Assembly (NCBI RefSeq): GCF_003355005.1
Contig: NZ_CP029985.1
Location: 2,998,501 to 3,062,500, forward strand
DNA length: 64,000 nucleotides
DNA from: Sphingomonas sp. FARSPH
GTDB lineage: Bacteria > Pseudomonadota > Alphaproteobacteria > Sphingomonadales > Sphingomonadaceae
Reading direction: 5' to 3'
The position numbers were made by a program, and so were the translations under genes. Under the pieces are notes generated by a model. The model saw nothing but the letters and a program-made list of their open reading frames with translations, made no database searches and was not told the DNA's origin. This document shows positions 9,650-18,721 of the stretch, in pieces. How positions within the stretch are numbered: the stretch's first letter is position 1; the number at the start of each line of letters is the position of its first letter.

Positions 9650-11239
9650 GTGGCGGACGGGGCGTGGGGCGTCAGCTCTACCCTCGATCGCACCATCACC
9701 GCTGCGGCGGGCGCGCCAAGCTCCCCCGTCAACCTGCCCGTCGCAGCGGACCAGCGGGACGGTGCCAAGACGGTGAAGGATGACGAATATCTGATGGCGG
9801 CGGCCGAAGGCGGTCCCGTCCCCTTCAGCGTTCGCGACTACGCCCTCAGCGCCGGCCTCACCGTCTTCGCGTGCCTCGTCGCGAACCTGGTCGCCGACGC
9901 CTACGGCGAAGTCGCCGCCGCCCTGATCCTCGTGCTCGGCATCGTCGTTACTGGCGCGGTCGGCGGCCTCGTATGCGCGCTCGTCGCTTCGGCCGCCTCG
10001 TTCCTCGTCTTCAACTTCCTCATCGCCGAGCCGGTGCTAACCTTGCGTCTCGCCAACGGGCGGGACGTGACCCCGCTCGTCGTGTTCAGCCTTGTCGGCA
10101 TTCTGTCCGGCGTGCTCGCCGGCCGGCTGCGCGACCAGACGGCCGCCGCGCGTGCCAGCAACATGCGTCTCGGCCAGCTGCTCGCCTTCAGCCGCGCGCT
10201 GCAGTCCGCCGCTTCCGCCGAGGACGTCGCGGCCACCCTCAGCAATGTCGCCGAGCGGACGCTGGGCGTGCGTGCGGAACTCCGGAGCGCCGGCGGAGGC
10301 GATCGGCCAGGTAACCCGCCTGAGCCGCGTCCCGAGGCATCTGGCGGAGCGGCGGACGCGACACGCCTGACGCTCGAGGGAACCTCGGGCGGGCTCGGAG
10401 AGATCGTCCTGGATGGCGATGCTGCTTCCAAGCTGGGGAAGAGCCTCACCGAGGCGCTCGCTCGGCTCGTCACGCTGGCCTTGGAACGCGCCGCGCTCGC
10501 CGAACGGGTCGCGGAGCGGGAGGCGGACTTCAAGGCGGAAGGGCTGCGCACGGCGCTGCTCTCCTCTGTGAGCCACGACTTCCGAACGCCCCTGACGACG
10601 ATCAGCGCCTCGGCCTCGAGCTTGCTCGACTACGGCGACCGCCTCGACCGCGAGACTTCGGCGATGCTGTTGAAGGGGATCGTCGACGAATGCGAGCGGC
10701 TGAACCGCTACACGGCCAACCTGCTCGAGATGAGCCGGCTGGAGGCCGGCCAGGGAATGGTCGGTGCGCAGGCGCTCGGCGTCGCGGAGATGATCGCGGT
10801 CGCGGTGCAGCGAATCAGGTCGCGCTCTGGCGAGCGCGTCATCCGGGTGGACGCGGCGCAGGACGGAGCACTCGTCAACGCCAACGCCGCCTTGTTCGAG
10901 CTCGTGCTGGTCAACGTGCTCGAGAACTCGGTCTCCTACAGCGACGACGGGACGCAGATCGTCGTATCAAGCGACGCCTCGGACAAGACGTGCCGTGTCC
11001 GCGTCGCCGATCAGGGCTGGGGCATACCGGAGGCCGAGCTCGGCCGCGTCTTCGGCCGCTTCCATCGCGTGCCGCACTCCGACCGCGCTGCTCGCGGCAG
11101 CGGGCTTGGCCTCGCTATCGCGAAGGGCTTCGTGGAGGCGATGGGCGGTTCGATCGAGGCAAGGACCCCCGGGATCGGCGACCGGGGGACCGAGATCGTC
11201 ATCGAGCTGCCGAGAGTGACGAAGGGACCGGAAGCGTGA
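9650..11239 (+). CDS. Sensor histidine kinase, KdpD-like without the N-terminal KdpD domain
   Basis: Membrane sensor kinase of about 529 residues. Residues about 65-165 are a DUF4118 block of four membrane helices as in KdpD; a weak GAF-like region follows (about 170-285); then HisKA with SSVSHDFRTPLTTISAS (phospho-acceptor His about residue 309) and the ATPase domain with NVLENSVSY, DQGWGIPEAEL and GSGLGLAIAKGF. The large N-terminal KdpD and Usp domains of E. coli KdpD are missing. Start GTG 9650 is tentative; ATG 9794 is another option just before the membrane domain. The stop overlaps the GTG of the response regulator gene. No kdpFABC genes lie in the window. Confidence 0.85.
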   Translation: MADGAWGVSSTLDRTITAAAGAPSSPVNLPVAADQRDGAKTVKDDEYLMAAAEGGPVPFSVRDYALSAGLTVFACLVANLVADAYGEVAAALILVLGIVVTGAVGGLVCALVASAASFLVFNFLIAEPVLTLRLANGRDVTPLVVFSLVGILSGVLAGRLRDQTAAARASNMRLGQLLAFSRALQSAASAEDVAATLSNVAERTLGVRAELRSAGGGDRPGNPPEPRPEASGGAADATRLTLEGTSGGLGEIVLDGDAASKLGKSLTEALARLVTLALERAALAERVAEREADFKAEGLRTALLSSVSHDFRTPLTTISASASSLLDYGDRLDRETSAMLLKGIVDECERLNRYTANLLEMSRLEAGQGMVGAQALGVAEMIAVAVQRIRSRSGERVIRVDAAQDGALVNANAALFELVLVNVLENSVSYSDDGTQIVVSSDASDKTCRVRVADQGWGIPEAELGRVFGRFHRVPHSDRAARGSGLGLAIAKGFVEAMGGSIEARTPGIGDRGTEIVIELPRVTKGPEA

Positions 11240-11913
11240 TCAGCCTGCTGCTCGTAGATGACGAACCTGCCCTCATCGCGGTCCTGGAACCGGTACTCTC
11301 CGCCGCCGGCTATGCCGTGACGACCGCCGCAAGCGCCGCCGCCGCGATCCGGGCGTTGGAGGACCGGGAGCCGGACGCGATCCTCCTCGACCTCGGGCTT
11401 CCCGACAGGGACGGCCACAGCGTTATCGGCGAGGTGCGGTCGCGCAGCGACGTGCCCATCATCGTCATCTCGGCGCGGCATCAGGAGACCGAGAAGATCG
11501 CGGCGTTGGACGGCGGTGCCGACGACTACGTCAACAAGCCTTTCGAGATCGGCGAGCTGACGGCGCGTATCCGTGCGGCGACGCGCCGTCACGCGAACCA
11601 GACGGCGCGCGCCGGCCGGTTTGCTGGCGGTCCGCTGGTCATCGACTTCCGCACGAGGACCGTGACGCTCGAGGGCGACCCGGTGAAGATGTCGCCCAAG
11701 GAGTTCGAGATCCTAAAGGCACTGGCGCTCAGCGCGGGCCAGGTGGTGACCCATCGCAAGCTGCTCGCCGCGGGCTGGGGCGACGAGAAGGGGGACGGCC
11801 AGTATCTGCGCGTCTACATCGGCCTCCTGCGTCAGAAGCTCGAGGCCGAGCCGAGCGAGCCGAAGCTCATCCTGACCGAACCGGGCGTCGGCTATCGCCT
11901 GGCGGTCTCGTGA
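11236..11913 (+). CDS. Response regulator, OmpR/KdpE-like
   Basis: 225-residue regulator. Receiver domain at 1-120 with the acidic pair DD (8-9), phospho-acceptor D52 in LLDLGLPD, and the switch Lys in DDYVNKPF. A C-terminal winged helix (about 130-225) has SPKEFEILKALAL, VTHRKLLAAGWG and QYLRVYIGLLRQKLE, close to KdpE. GTG 11236 overlaps the stop of the kinase gene, so the two are a coupled two-component pair. Its targets are unknown; with no Kdp ATPase nearby it may act on distant genes or have been rewired. Confidence 0.88.
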   Translation: MISLLLVDDEPALIAVLEPVLSAAGYAVTTAASAAAAIRALEDREPDAILLDLGLPDRDGHSVIGEVRSRSDVPIIVISARHQETEKIAALDGGADDYVNKPFEIGELTARIRAATRRHANQTARAGRFAGGPLVIDFRTRTVTLEGDPVKMSPKEFEILKALALSAGQVVTHRKLLAAGWGDEKGDGQYLRVYIGLLRQKLEAEPSEPKLILTEPGVGYRLAVS

Positions 11914-12151
11914 TCGCGGCCGCGCGGACCTACCGGCTGCAGATGCCTGGCGACGCCAGCCGTTGTGCTCAGGCGGGTCCGCTGATCAGCTTACCTCGAC
12001 AGCAGCCGGCGCCGCCGTTGTCGGGCCGGGCTTCACGCCATAGCAGCCCGTGATCAGGCGGAGGACTCGAGCGACCGGTCGCTGGCCCCGGCATCCGCGC
12101 GGCAGGCGCCACGATCACGTCGCTTGCAGCCACGACGCATCGACCGATCAG

Positions 12152-12697
12152 ATGGAGCCGATGCGCCCGAGACTATCGGTCATCCGGGAGGACCCGGCCC
12201 CGCAACGCGTCCGGCGATGGGCGGCGTCGCTCGTCCCGACGCGTCGCGCCATATTGGAGAACAGGCTGCTCCGGCCGATCGCGCATCGGCTCGCCGATCC
12301 GGCGCTATGGCGCTTCCGCCGCAGGCCCGTCCGATCGGGGGTGGCGATCGGCCTGTTTTGCGGGCTGGTCGTTCCCGTCGGGCAGATGCCGCTGGCCGTG
12401 GTCGCCGCCCTGCCGCGCAGAGCCAATTTGATCGCCGCGACGACCGCGACTCTCGTCAGCAACCCGGTAACGTGCGGACCGATCTACCTGCTCGCCTACA
12501 GGCTAGGCGGATCGGTCATCACGGCCATCGCAGGCGGCGACCGCCCATCGGCGGTGGCGTCGACCGTCGTCGGACTTATCTGCATGGCCGTCGTCGGCGC
12601 ACTGCTCGGGTTCGCGACGGTCGATCTTCTCTGGCGCCGCAGGATCGTGACCCGGCGCCGAGCTTCGCAGGCGAGCAGACGCGCGGCCCAGACCTGA
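12152..12697 (+). CDS. DUF2062 domain membrane protein
   Basis: About 181 residues. The central part RSGVAIGLFCGLVVPVGQMP followed by RRANLIAATTATLVSNPVT is the signature of DUF2062, a small family of two to three membrane helices often found beside polysaccharide or envelope genes. Start is uncertain: ATG 12152 and ATG 12161 are both in frame; the ORF is open back to 12050, but that part is Arg/His-rich and not convincing. It converges with nhaA. Function unknown. Confidence 0.75.
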   Translation: MEPMRPRLSVIREDPAPQRVRRWAASLVPTRRAILENRLLRPIAHRLADPALWRFRRRPVRSGVAIGLFCGLVVPVGQMPLAVVAALPRRANLIAATTATLVSNPVTCGPIYLLAYRLGGSVITAIAGGDRPSAVASTVVGLICMAVVGALLGFATVDLLWRRRIVTRRRASQASRRAAQT

Positions 12698-12717
12698 TCA
12701 GGCCTGACGGTCCCCCT

Positions 12718-13905
12718 TCAGCCGGTCGCACTCGACGATCCCGTCGCCGTCCCAGCTCGACGTAGAAGCACGAAGCCGAGCAGTCCCGCCGCCAGCGATC
12801 CTGCGAGGACGCCGATCTTCGCCTCCGTCTGCAGGAGGGGGCTCGACGGGAAGGCCAGCAGCGTGATGAAGATGCTCATGGTGAAGCCGATCCCGCACAG
12901 GCATGCGACGCCGAGCAGCTGGAGCCGGCCGGCATGGGCGGGCATGTCCGCGAGGCCGAGGCGGACTGCGATCGCCGCGAACCCGAAGACGCCGACGATC
13001 TTGCCGATCAGCAGCCCGGCCGCGACGCCGATGGTGACGGGCGCCACCAGCGCACCCGGAGGCAGACCCAGGACCGGCACCGCAGCGTTGGCCAGACCGA
13101 ATATGGGCACCACGAGGAAGGCGACCGGAAGATGAAGCAGGCGCTCCAGCCGGTGGAGCGGACTCGCACAGTCGGCATCGGAACGGCTCGGCGTGCGGTC
13201 CATCGGGATGGTGAACGCGAGCATCACCCCCGCCAACGTCGCATGAACGCCGGAGCGCAGGACAAGCACCCACAGAACCAGACCGACGAGCATGTATGGC
13301 GTCAGTCGACGAACCCCAAACCGGTTGAGGCCGATCAGCACGACCAGCGCGGCTCCCGCCCCGGCGAGGTCGGGCAGCGAGAGCCCCGCCGTGTAGAACA
13401 GCGCGATGATCAGCACCGCTCCCAGGTCGTCGATGATCGCCAGCGCAGCCAGGAAGATGCGCAGCGACGCCGGCACCCGCTTGCCGAGCAGCGCGACGAC
13501 CCCGAGCGCGAAGGCGATGTCGGTCGCGGCCGGGATCGCCCACCCCGCCGCCGTCGGTCCGCGGTTGAAGGCGAGATAGATCAGCGCCGGCGCCAGCATC
13601 CCGCCCGTCGCTGCTATCCCCGGAAGGATCCGCCGGGGCCAGGTCGAGAGCTGGCCGTCCAGCATCTCACGCTTGATCTCCAGTCCGACAAGCAGGAAGA
13701 ACAGGGCCATCAGGCCATCGTTGATCCAGTGCACCAGGGAAAGCGGGCCGAGATACGCGTGCAGCATCGTGGCGTAGCCTGGTCCAACCGGCGAGTTGGC
13801 GATGGCGAGCGCGACGACCGCCGCAGCCATAAGAACGAGCCCCGCCGACGACTGCGCGTGGAGGAAACGGCGGATTGCGCTCGAGTGCGCGGAGTGGTGT
13901 TGCAT
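12718..13905 (-). CDS. nhaA: Na+/H+ antiporter NhaA
   Basis: 395 residues with 12 hydrophobic segments, the usual NhaA length. Catalytic aspartates are present: D159/D160 in [17 protein letters not shown] and D129 in [11 protein letters not shown]. The [15 protein letters not shown] block at 72-86 and [12 protein letters not shown] before it are classic NhaA. Exchanges Na+ for protons across the inner membrane and supports growth in salt or at alkaline pH. Start ATG 13905. It stands alone between the convergent DUF2062 gene and a small exported protein gene on the other strand. Confidence 0.95.
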   Translation of the reverse strand: MQHHSAHSSAIRRFLHAQSSAGLVLMAAAVVALAIANSPVGPGYATMLHAYLGPLSLVHWINDGLMALFFLLVGLEIKREMLDGQLSTWPRRILPGIAATGGMLAPALIYLAFNRGPTAAGWAIPAATDIAFALGVVALLGKRVPASLRIFLAALAIIDDLGAVLIIALFYTAGLSLPDLAGAGAALVVLIGLNRFGVRRLTPYMLVGLVLWVLVLRSGVHATLAGVMLAFTIPMDRTPSRSDADCASPLHRLERLLHLPVAFLVVPIFGLANAAVPVLGLPPGALVAPVTIGVAAGLLIGKIVGVFGFAAIAVRLGLADMPAHAGRLQLLGVACLCGIGFTMSIFITLLAFPSSPLLQTEAKIGVLAGSLAAGLLGFVLLRRAGTATGSSSATG

Positions 13906-14188
13906 GGCCTGTAGTCCGGACGCAGATCAGGGCCGCTGGCGGCCCGACCAGCGTGAGATACCTGCCTGCAGCACCATGACGCCGCAGACACCCGCCCCCG
14001 CTATCGCATCGGCACGCCCGCTCGGCAACCTTGGCGATGCGGACCGAGGCCGCTCTTCCGCTTAGTAAGACTTACGATAGACGGAGGAAGACGCAACCAC
14101 CTCCACGCCGCAGCGGGTCAGGAACATTGTCGTTCCGTTGATGTAAATGTCACCAGTACGCTTTAATGACGGCTCAACAGGAGGAACC

Positions 14189-14422
14189 GTGGAGCTTAAG
14201 ACGCTAGTCGCAGCCATCGGCATGCTCGCTGTCAGCATCAGCGTTTCCGGCGCCGCGCAGGCACAGCGCCACGGACCGGATCGCCTCGAGCATCGAGACC
14301 ATCGCGGCCCCGACCGGTTCGATCGCGACAGGGGTCCGCGCGGTCGCTACCATGCTTATGGACAGCACGATCGCTGCCGCGTCGTCTACCGCCATCATCG
14401 GCGCGTCCGGGTCTGCCGCTGA
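14189..14422 (+). CDS. Small exported His/Arg-rich protein
   Basis: 77 residues from GTG 14189, which has an excellent ribosome binding site (AGGAGG at 14179-14184). Residues 1-26 are a Sec signal peptide ending AQAQ; the mature part is almost all Arg, His, Asp and Gly (RLEHRDHRGPDRFDRDRGPR...). Cys residues at the C-terminus (DRCRVVYR, VRVCR) could form a disulfide. An upstream ATG at 14147 is in frame but has no such site. Similar short basic periplasmic proteins are common in sphingomonads; metal binding is a guess from His content. Confidence 0.6.
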   Translation: MELKTLVAAIGMLAVSISVSGAAQAQRHGPDRLEHRDHRGPDRFDRDRGPRGRYHAYGQHDRCRVVYRHHRRVRVCR

Positions 14423-14434
14423 CGCACGCGCGTC

Positions 14435-14463
14435 GCCGCCCGCCTGGCCTGGCGGCGGGCGGC
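14435..14463 (+). terminator. GC-rich hairpin after the small exported protein gene
   Basis: Perfect 10-bp inverted repeat GCCGCCCGCC / GGCGGGCGGC with a 9-base loop, starting 12 bases after the stop codon at 14422. No T-run follows, so it is not a classical intrinsic terminator; it may protect the 3' end of the mRNA or act with Rho. Confidence 0.45.
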
Positions 14464-14774
14464 AATCGATTCGGAAGACCACCCGCGGCGCGCGATTCTA
14501 GCGTCTAGATGCCGTCGCTCGCACTATGGCCGGCGGTCCGCATCGCAACAGGTGCAGTAAGGCTACATCTAAAGTGTCAGCAGCTGTAGAGAACGCCCGC
14601 GATGTTGACCGCCCCTCTAATCCGAAAAACTCCCGTTCAAGCGGAAGTCGGATTACTTGAAAGCAGACGCTGGTCCAAGTGGACGCAAAGCCCCCGCCAA
14701 TCACCCTTTTTTCGAACAGACTGGCTTGGCCTACAGCTAGGTCGGTCGGCCCGCGGCCAGCACGTGGGCCGTAG
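14464..14774. other. Intergenic stretch with no supported gene
   Basis: Between the small exported protein and the SDR gene. The only ORF (minus strand, 14498-14704) has no recognisable features, no ribosome binding site and an amino-acid content like translated noncoding DNA. Nothing else seen. Confidence 0.6.
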
Positions 14775-15506
14775 TCATGCCTGAGCGGTGGGCCTGATCA
14801 CGATCTCGCCGACGTTGACGCCCGCCGGCTGTCTAATGGCGTAGGCGATAGCCTCGGCGATGGTCTCCGGCGGCATGGCGATCGATCCGCCTGCTGCGAT
14901 CTGCTCCCGTAGGGTCTCATCGCGGATGTGGTCGGCGAAGCCGGTCGCCGTAAAGCCGGGCGTGAGGGTGGTGACGCGGAGGTTGCCGGCAAGCTCCTGG
15001 CGCAGCCCGTCGCAGATCGCGACCACGGCCGCCTTCGTACCTGAGTAGACCGCCATGTTGGGGACGATCTTGCGCGCCGCCGTTGACGCCACCGCGATGA
15101 AGTGGCCGGAACGTTGGCTACGGAAGATCGGCAGGGCCGCAGCGATGCTCCACAGGACGCCCTTGACGTTAACGTCCACCATCGTCTCCCAATCGTCGAG
15201 CGCAAGCGCGTCGACCGGGCCGATCGGCATCGCGCCCGCATTGGCGACGAAGACGTCGAGTCGACCGTAGGTCGTGACCGCATGCTGCGCCAACATGGCC
15301 ACGTCCTCGCGCCGCCGGACGTCGACGGGAACGAAGGTCGCAGCTCCGCCGCTCGCGGTGATCTCGTCGACAAGGCGCCGCAGCCGGTTCTGGTTCCGCG
15401 CGCCTAACACCACCTTCGCGCCTCGTTCGGCGAGATATCGGGCTGTCGCCTCGCCCATTCCGCCGCTTGCCCCGGTAATCGCCACCACCGCACCGTCGAT
15501 TATCAT
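14775..15506 (-). CDS. SDR family oxidoreductase
   Basis: 243-residue classical short-chain dehydrogenase from ATG 15506. NAD(P) site TGASGGMGEATARYL near residue 10, VFVANAGAMPIG (the N-A-G motif), catalytic Ser in FIAVASTAARK, and Y-S-G-T-K (YSGTKAAVVAICDG) with Tyr and Lys in place. The YSGTK form in place of YxxSK-type spacing is still Y-x-x-x-K. The C-terminal end lists INVGEIVIRPTAQA, typical of the clavaldehyde-dehydrogenase-like/YdfG-like group. Lies 57 bases downstream of a second SDR gene on the same strand; both are divergent from a tetR gene, which probably represses them. Substrate unknown. Confidence 0.85.
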   Translation of the reverse strand: MIIDGAVVAITGASGGMGEATARYLAERGAKVVLGARNQNRLRRLVDEITASGGAATFVPVDVRRREDVAMLAQHAVTTYGRLDVFVANAGAMPIGPVDALALDDWETMVDVNVKGVLWSIAAALPIFRSQRSGHFIAVASTAARKIVPNMAVYSGTKAAVVAICDGLRQELAGNLRVTTLTPGFTATGFADHIRDETLREQIAAGGSIAMPPETIAEAIAYAIRQPAGVNVGEIVIRPTAQA

Positions 15507-15563
15507 CGGACTTTCCTTCCGTGTTGCGCGGGTCGTGGACCCAAACAGCATCAACCGTACCTT

Positions 15564-16499
15564 TCACACGGCATGCTGGTGGGGTGGTTCGTTCAGGAAT
15601 CGAGCCCCGGTCAGCTCCTCGGAAACCTGCCAGAGGTGCACCGCCACGTCCTGATCCAGCGCCTGCGGCGGAATCGTCGCGGACGTCGGATAGCCGCGTA
15701 CCTCGCCGATGCCGTCCGGCCCGTAATAGGCGCCCCCGGCCGCATCCGGCGCGGTCGCCGCGTAGAGCGTCGGCAACGCGCCGCGGTCGGCCGGCTGGAA
15801 CAGGAATGGCAGCAGCGTCCTCGCGAGCCCGTGGGCGCTGCGGCGGCCGGGACCGTTGTGAAGCAAGTCCGTCCGCGCGATGCCAGGATGCGCGGCGATG
15901 CTGACGATGCCCATACCTGCGGCGTCGCTTCGCCGCTGGAGCTCCAGCGCAAACAACAGGCAGGCGAGCTTCGACTGGCTATACGCCTTCATCGCCTTAT
16001 AGCCGCGCGCGGAGTTCAGGTCGTCGAAGTCGATGACGCCCGTACGCGCAGCCACGCTCGACAGCGAGACCACGCGCGCGCCCGCGGGCAGCATCGGCAG
16101 AAGGTGCGCCGTGAGGGCGAAGTGGCCGAGGTGGTTGGTCCCAAGCTGCAGTTCGAAGCCGTCGGCGGTTACCTCGCGCCGCGGCGGGACCATCACGCCA
16201 GCGTTGTTGATCAGCATGTCGATCGTTTCGTGACGCGCGGCGATGCGGTCGGCGAACGCCGTGACCGAAGCGAGGCTGGCAAGGTCCAGCTCTTCGAAGC
16301 GGACGTCGGCGACGGGGAGCATCGTTCTGATACGGTTCACTGCCTCGGCACCCTTGGCCCCATTCCGGCCGGCAAGAACGACGCACGCGCCCGCCCGCGC
16401 CAGTGCGACGGCATCCTCGAACCCGAGCCCGCCGGTTCCGGTCACGATCGCCGTTCGGCCGCGCTGCGGGGGAATATCGTCCTGTGTCCACCTTGCCAT
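15564..16499 (-). CDS. SDR family oxidoreductase (retinol dehydrogenase/WW-oxidoreductase-like)
   Basis: 311 residues from ATG 16499. The nucleotide-binding loop reads TGTGGLGFEDAVALA, followed by MLINNAGVMVPP, NHLGHFALTAHLLPML, catalytic VVSLSSVAA and YSQSKLACLLFALEL with Tyr and Lys of Y-x-x-x-K. This longer SDR form, with HPGIARTDL after the active site, is common next to TetR regulators in Proteobacteria. The glycine-rich loop is T-G-T-G-G-L-G-F, lacking the usual final Gly-Ile/Leu-Gly spacing variant but plausible. The promoter lies in a region containing two palindromic sites shared with the divergent tetR gene. Confidence 0.85.
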   Translation of the reverse strand: MARWTQDDIPPQRGRTAIVTGTGGLGFEDAVALARAGACVVLAGRNGAKGAEAVNRIRTMLPVADVRFEELDLASLASVTAFADRIAARHETIDMLINNAGVMVPPRREVTADGFELQLGTNHLGHFALTAHLLPMLPAGARVVSLSSVAARTGVIDFDDLNSARGYKAMKAYSQSKLACLLFALELQRRSDAAGMGIVSIAAHPGIARTDLLHNGPGRRSAHGLARTLLPFLFQPADRGALPTLYAATAPDAAGGAYYGPDGIGEVRGYPTSATIPPQALDQDVAVHLWQVSEELTGARFLNEPPHQHAV

Positions 16500-16522
16500 G
16501 TTTGTGCCTTTCAAATAAAATC

Positions 16523-16558
16523 TGCACCCGGTGTAACTTGTTACATGCACTCGGTGCA
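16523..16558. promoter_or_regulatory. Twin palindromic operator between SDR and tetR genes
   Basis: Two copies of TGCAC-N3-GTGyA: TGCAC-CCG-GTGTA at 16523-16535 and TGCAC-TCG-GTGCA at 16546-16558, centres 23 bases apart (about two helical turns). Between them lies a third dyad, TGTAAC-TT-GTTACA at 16532-16545. The block lies between the divergent starts (16499 minus, 16581 plus), the expected place for a TetR autoregulatory operator. The protein-DNA link is inference. Confidence 0.6.
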
Positions 16559-16580
16559 ACTATTTTTTCAAGGTGAGCGT

Positions 16581-17189
16581 GTGGCCGATGCATCTGATGT
16601 TGCTCCGCCGACCGGCGTTCGGGAACGCAAACGGCGCGAGACGCTACGGCGGATCACCGACGCTGGCGTGCGCCTGTTCATCGAGAAAGGCTTCGACGGC
16701 ACGACGGTAGACGAGGTCGCCGCCGCGGCGGGCATCTCGCGGCGCACCTTCTTCCACTACTTTGACTCCAAGGACGACATCCTGCTCTCGTTGCAGAGCG
16801 ACATTGGCGAGGTCTTTGCTGCGGAGGTCCGCAGGGCACCGCTCGCTGATACCCCGTTTGAAATGGTCCGCAACGCGGCGTTGACCGTCTGCGCGTCGTT
16901 CCCACATGACGATATGCTGGCTCTGGACCGGCTGATGCGTGGAAGCGCCTCGGTGCAGGCCCGCAAGCAGGCGAGCTATCGCCAGCAGGAAGAGGCGCTC
17001 TTCTCTTCGCTGCGCGAGCGCTGGCCCGAACCCGAGCGGGAAACGCGGCTGCGGGTGGTGGCTATGGTTGCCGTCGGCGCCACCCGGCTCGCGTCCGAGA
17101 CCTTTAGCCGGGAGAACGGCGCCCGGCCTTTTGACGGGATCCTGCGTGAAGCCTTCGACGTGATGGCCACGGAGTTCACCATGGGCTGA
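16581..17189 (+). CDS. TetR family transcriptional regulator
   Basis: About 202 residues. N-terminal TetR helix-turn-helix: RERKRRETLRRITDAGVRLF, then IEKGFDGTTVDEVAAAAGIS and RRTFFHYFDSKDDILLS; the remainder is the ligand-binding helical domain. I chose GTG 16581, which has AAGGTGAG just upstream and leaves about 12 residues before the DNA-binding domain. ATG 16545 is in frame but lies within the operator palindromes and has no ribosome binding site. It probably represses itself and the two divergent SDR genes. Confidence 0.85.
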   Translation: MADASDVAPPTGVRERKRRETLRRITDAGVRLFIEKGFDGTTVDEVAAAAGISRRTFFHYFDSKDDILLSLQSDIGEVFAAEVRRAPLADTPFEMVRNAALTVCASFPHDDMLALDRLMRGSASVQARKQASYRQQEEALFSSLRERWPEPERETRLRVVAMVAVGATRLASETFSRENGARPFDGILREAFDVMATEFTMG

Positions 17190-17351
17190 GTTGCGCAGTT
17201 ATTTGAGGCTGGCGAGACCCACGATCCGCCATTCAGGCGGTGATTGCAGTTCCCAGAAACCGGTCGATCGTTCGCCAACGCTACCCACGTGACCTCAGTC
17301 GCTATTAACCCCCTGTTGCTGCTCGGACGCACCATCCGCTAGGTTTGCGCG

Positions 17352-18254
17352 ATAGATAGGCTGGACGTCTTGAACCTCTTTGTTCGAGTTGCCGAGGCGG
17401 GCAGCTTCTCCAAGGCGGCGCAGCAGAGTGGCATCGCACAATCGACAGCGAGCAAACGGATCGCCAGCCTTGAGAAGCGGCTCGGCGCTCATCTATTGCG
17501 ACGGACGTCGCGCGGCCTTGCCCTGACATTGGCCGGGCAGCGCTACTATGATGAAGCGCTACGCTTGGTAGATGCGTTCGAGCAATTGGACGAGACGGTT
17601 GGTGAGCACGAGCGTACACCGGCTGGCGTCTTACGCCTGACATGTCCGCCGGGGCTGGCCACGTCATACCTGCTGCCGCGGCTCGGCGCGTTCAGAGCGG
17701 AGCTTCCTAAGATTTCGCTCGACTTCGTCGTGTCCCAGGGCAATCTTAATCTCGTCAAGGAGGGGATCGACCTCGCGATCCGGTTTGGAGATCTTGAGGA
17801 TTCCGAGATGCGTTCGCGTCAGGTCGGCACGGCGGAAGCGATCGTTGTCGCCTCCGCAGCCTACCTCCCCGAGCGAGGCGAACCGACGACGCGTTACGAG
17901 TAGCGCGATCATTCGCTGATCGCCTCGGCCCGCAATGGGAAATCCCGCTCCGGGACCTTCCGTCGTGGTCAGGAGTGCGTGACGATCGATCCGCATGGCT
18001 CGATCCAGTCGGACGACGTCGAACTCACCCTAGGCGCTGTGAAATGTGGTCTAGGGATCGCCCATGCCGCTAGCTGGCTGTTTAAGGACGAACTCGTATC
18101 CGGCGAGGTCCGCAGGCTTCTGACCGGATACGAGTGCCCTATCGTACCTATCAGCGCCGTTTGGTCTAGGAATCGAAGCCTTCCAAAACGTGAAGCTGTG
18201 TTCCTCACCTACCTGGAAGCGATCTGCGCTTCCGAGCCTACGCCGCTTCAGTGA
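17352..18254 (+). pseudogene. LysR family regulator, start codon lost and internal stop
   Basis: Decayed LysR regulator. The helix-turn-helix (RVAEAGSFSKAAQQSGIAQS, then TASKRIASLEKRLGAHLL) and the effector domain are easy to read, but an in-frame TAG at 17901-17903 cuts it at about residue 183; the same frame then continues with SLIASARNGKS and DPHGSIQSDDVELTLGAVK to 18254. Family members here usually begin M-D-R-L-D-x-L; the matching codons at 17352 are ATA GAT AGG CTG GAC, so the ATG seems changed to ATA, with a stop just upstream at 17340. Two independent lesions argue for a true pseudogene. LysR genes like this often neighbour an SDR gene, and a piece of one follows directly. Confidence 0.8.
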
Positions 18255-18259
18255 CGCCG

Positions 18260-18391
18260 ATGAACCGACTAGGTCGACCAGACGAACTTGCGGCGGCTGC
18301 CCTCTTCCTCGCTTCTGACGACAGCAGCTTCTCGACGGGGATGGAGTTGCTCGCAGACAGAGGCCACGCGGAGCTTTCGAACCAGCGGTAG
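18260..18391 (+). pseudogene. SDR oxidoreductase C-terminal fragment
   Basis: A 43-residue reading frame, MNRLGRPDELAAAALFLASD onward, matches the last segment of classical SDR enzymes (G-R-P-x-E-x-A-x-x-x-x-F-L-A-S-D-D-S-S-F-x-T-G). The nucleotide-binding and catalytic parts are absent, so this is the tail of a deleted gene. It lies 5 bases after the LysR pseudogene, consistent with loss of a LysR-regulated SDR by deletion. Confidence 0.65.
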
Positions 18392-18721
18392 CATCGCTTC
18401 AAGCCTTTACTTAGCTTGCAACGAACGCAGGGCGGAAGTTCCATGGGATCGCAATGACCCATTTGCAGACATTCCGGATCCCATTCCCGCCCCCCAATTT
18501 CAGACATTCGTTCATGTCCGGTCGGTATCTCGAGCGGCAACCGTGGGATGACGAAATCTGTGACGAAACTGCCGGTTGGCGGTCCGGTAGTGAGGGTCAG
18601 CTCTAGCCAGGAGAGGACATTGGAGGAGCTTTCTATGTGGCCTATCCTGCTCTCTGGCGCATTGCGATCGCCGTGACTACCTCTCCAGATCAACAGGGAG
18701 GGGGCGAGGACCCGAATCGGG
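18392..18721. other. Intergenic stretch with weak repeat remnant
   Basis: No gene supported. Around 18449-18530 there are words reminiscent of the dispersed intergenic repeat seen elsewhere in the window (AATGACCCATTTGCAGACATT, CAGACATTCGTTCATGT), much degraded. The segment marks the left edge of the two-gene accessory cassette. Confidence 0.4.

Noticed and set aside
15573..16544. Upstream extension of the TetR frame to 15573
   Set aside because: It lies antisense to an SDR gene with full motifs; TetR proteins are about 200 residues and the helix-turn-helix begins after 16581.
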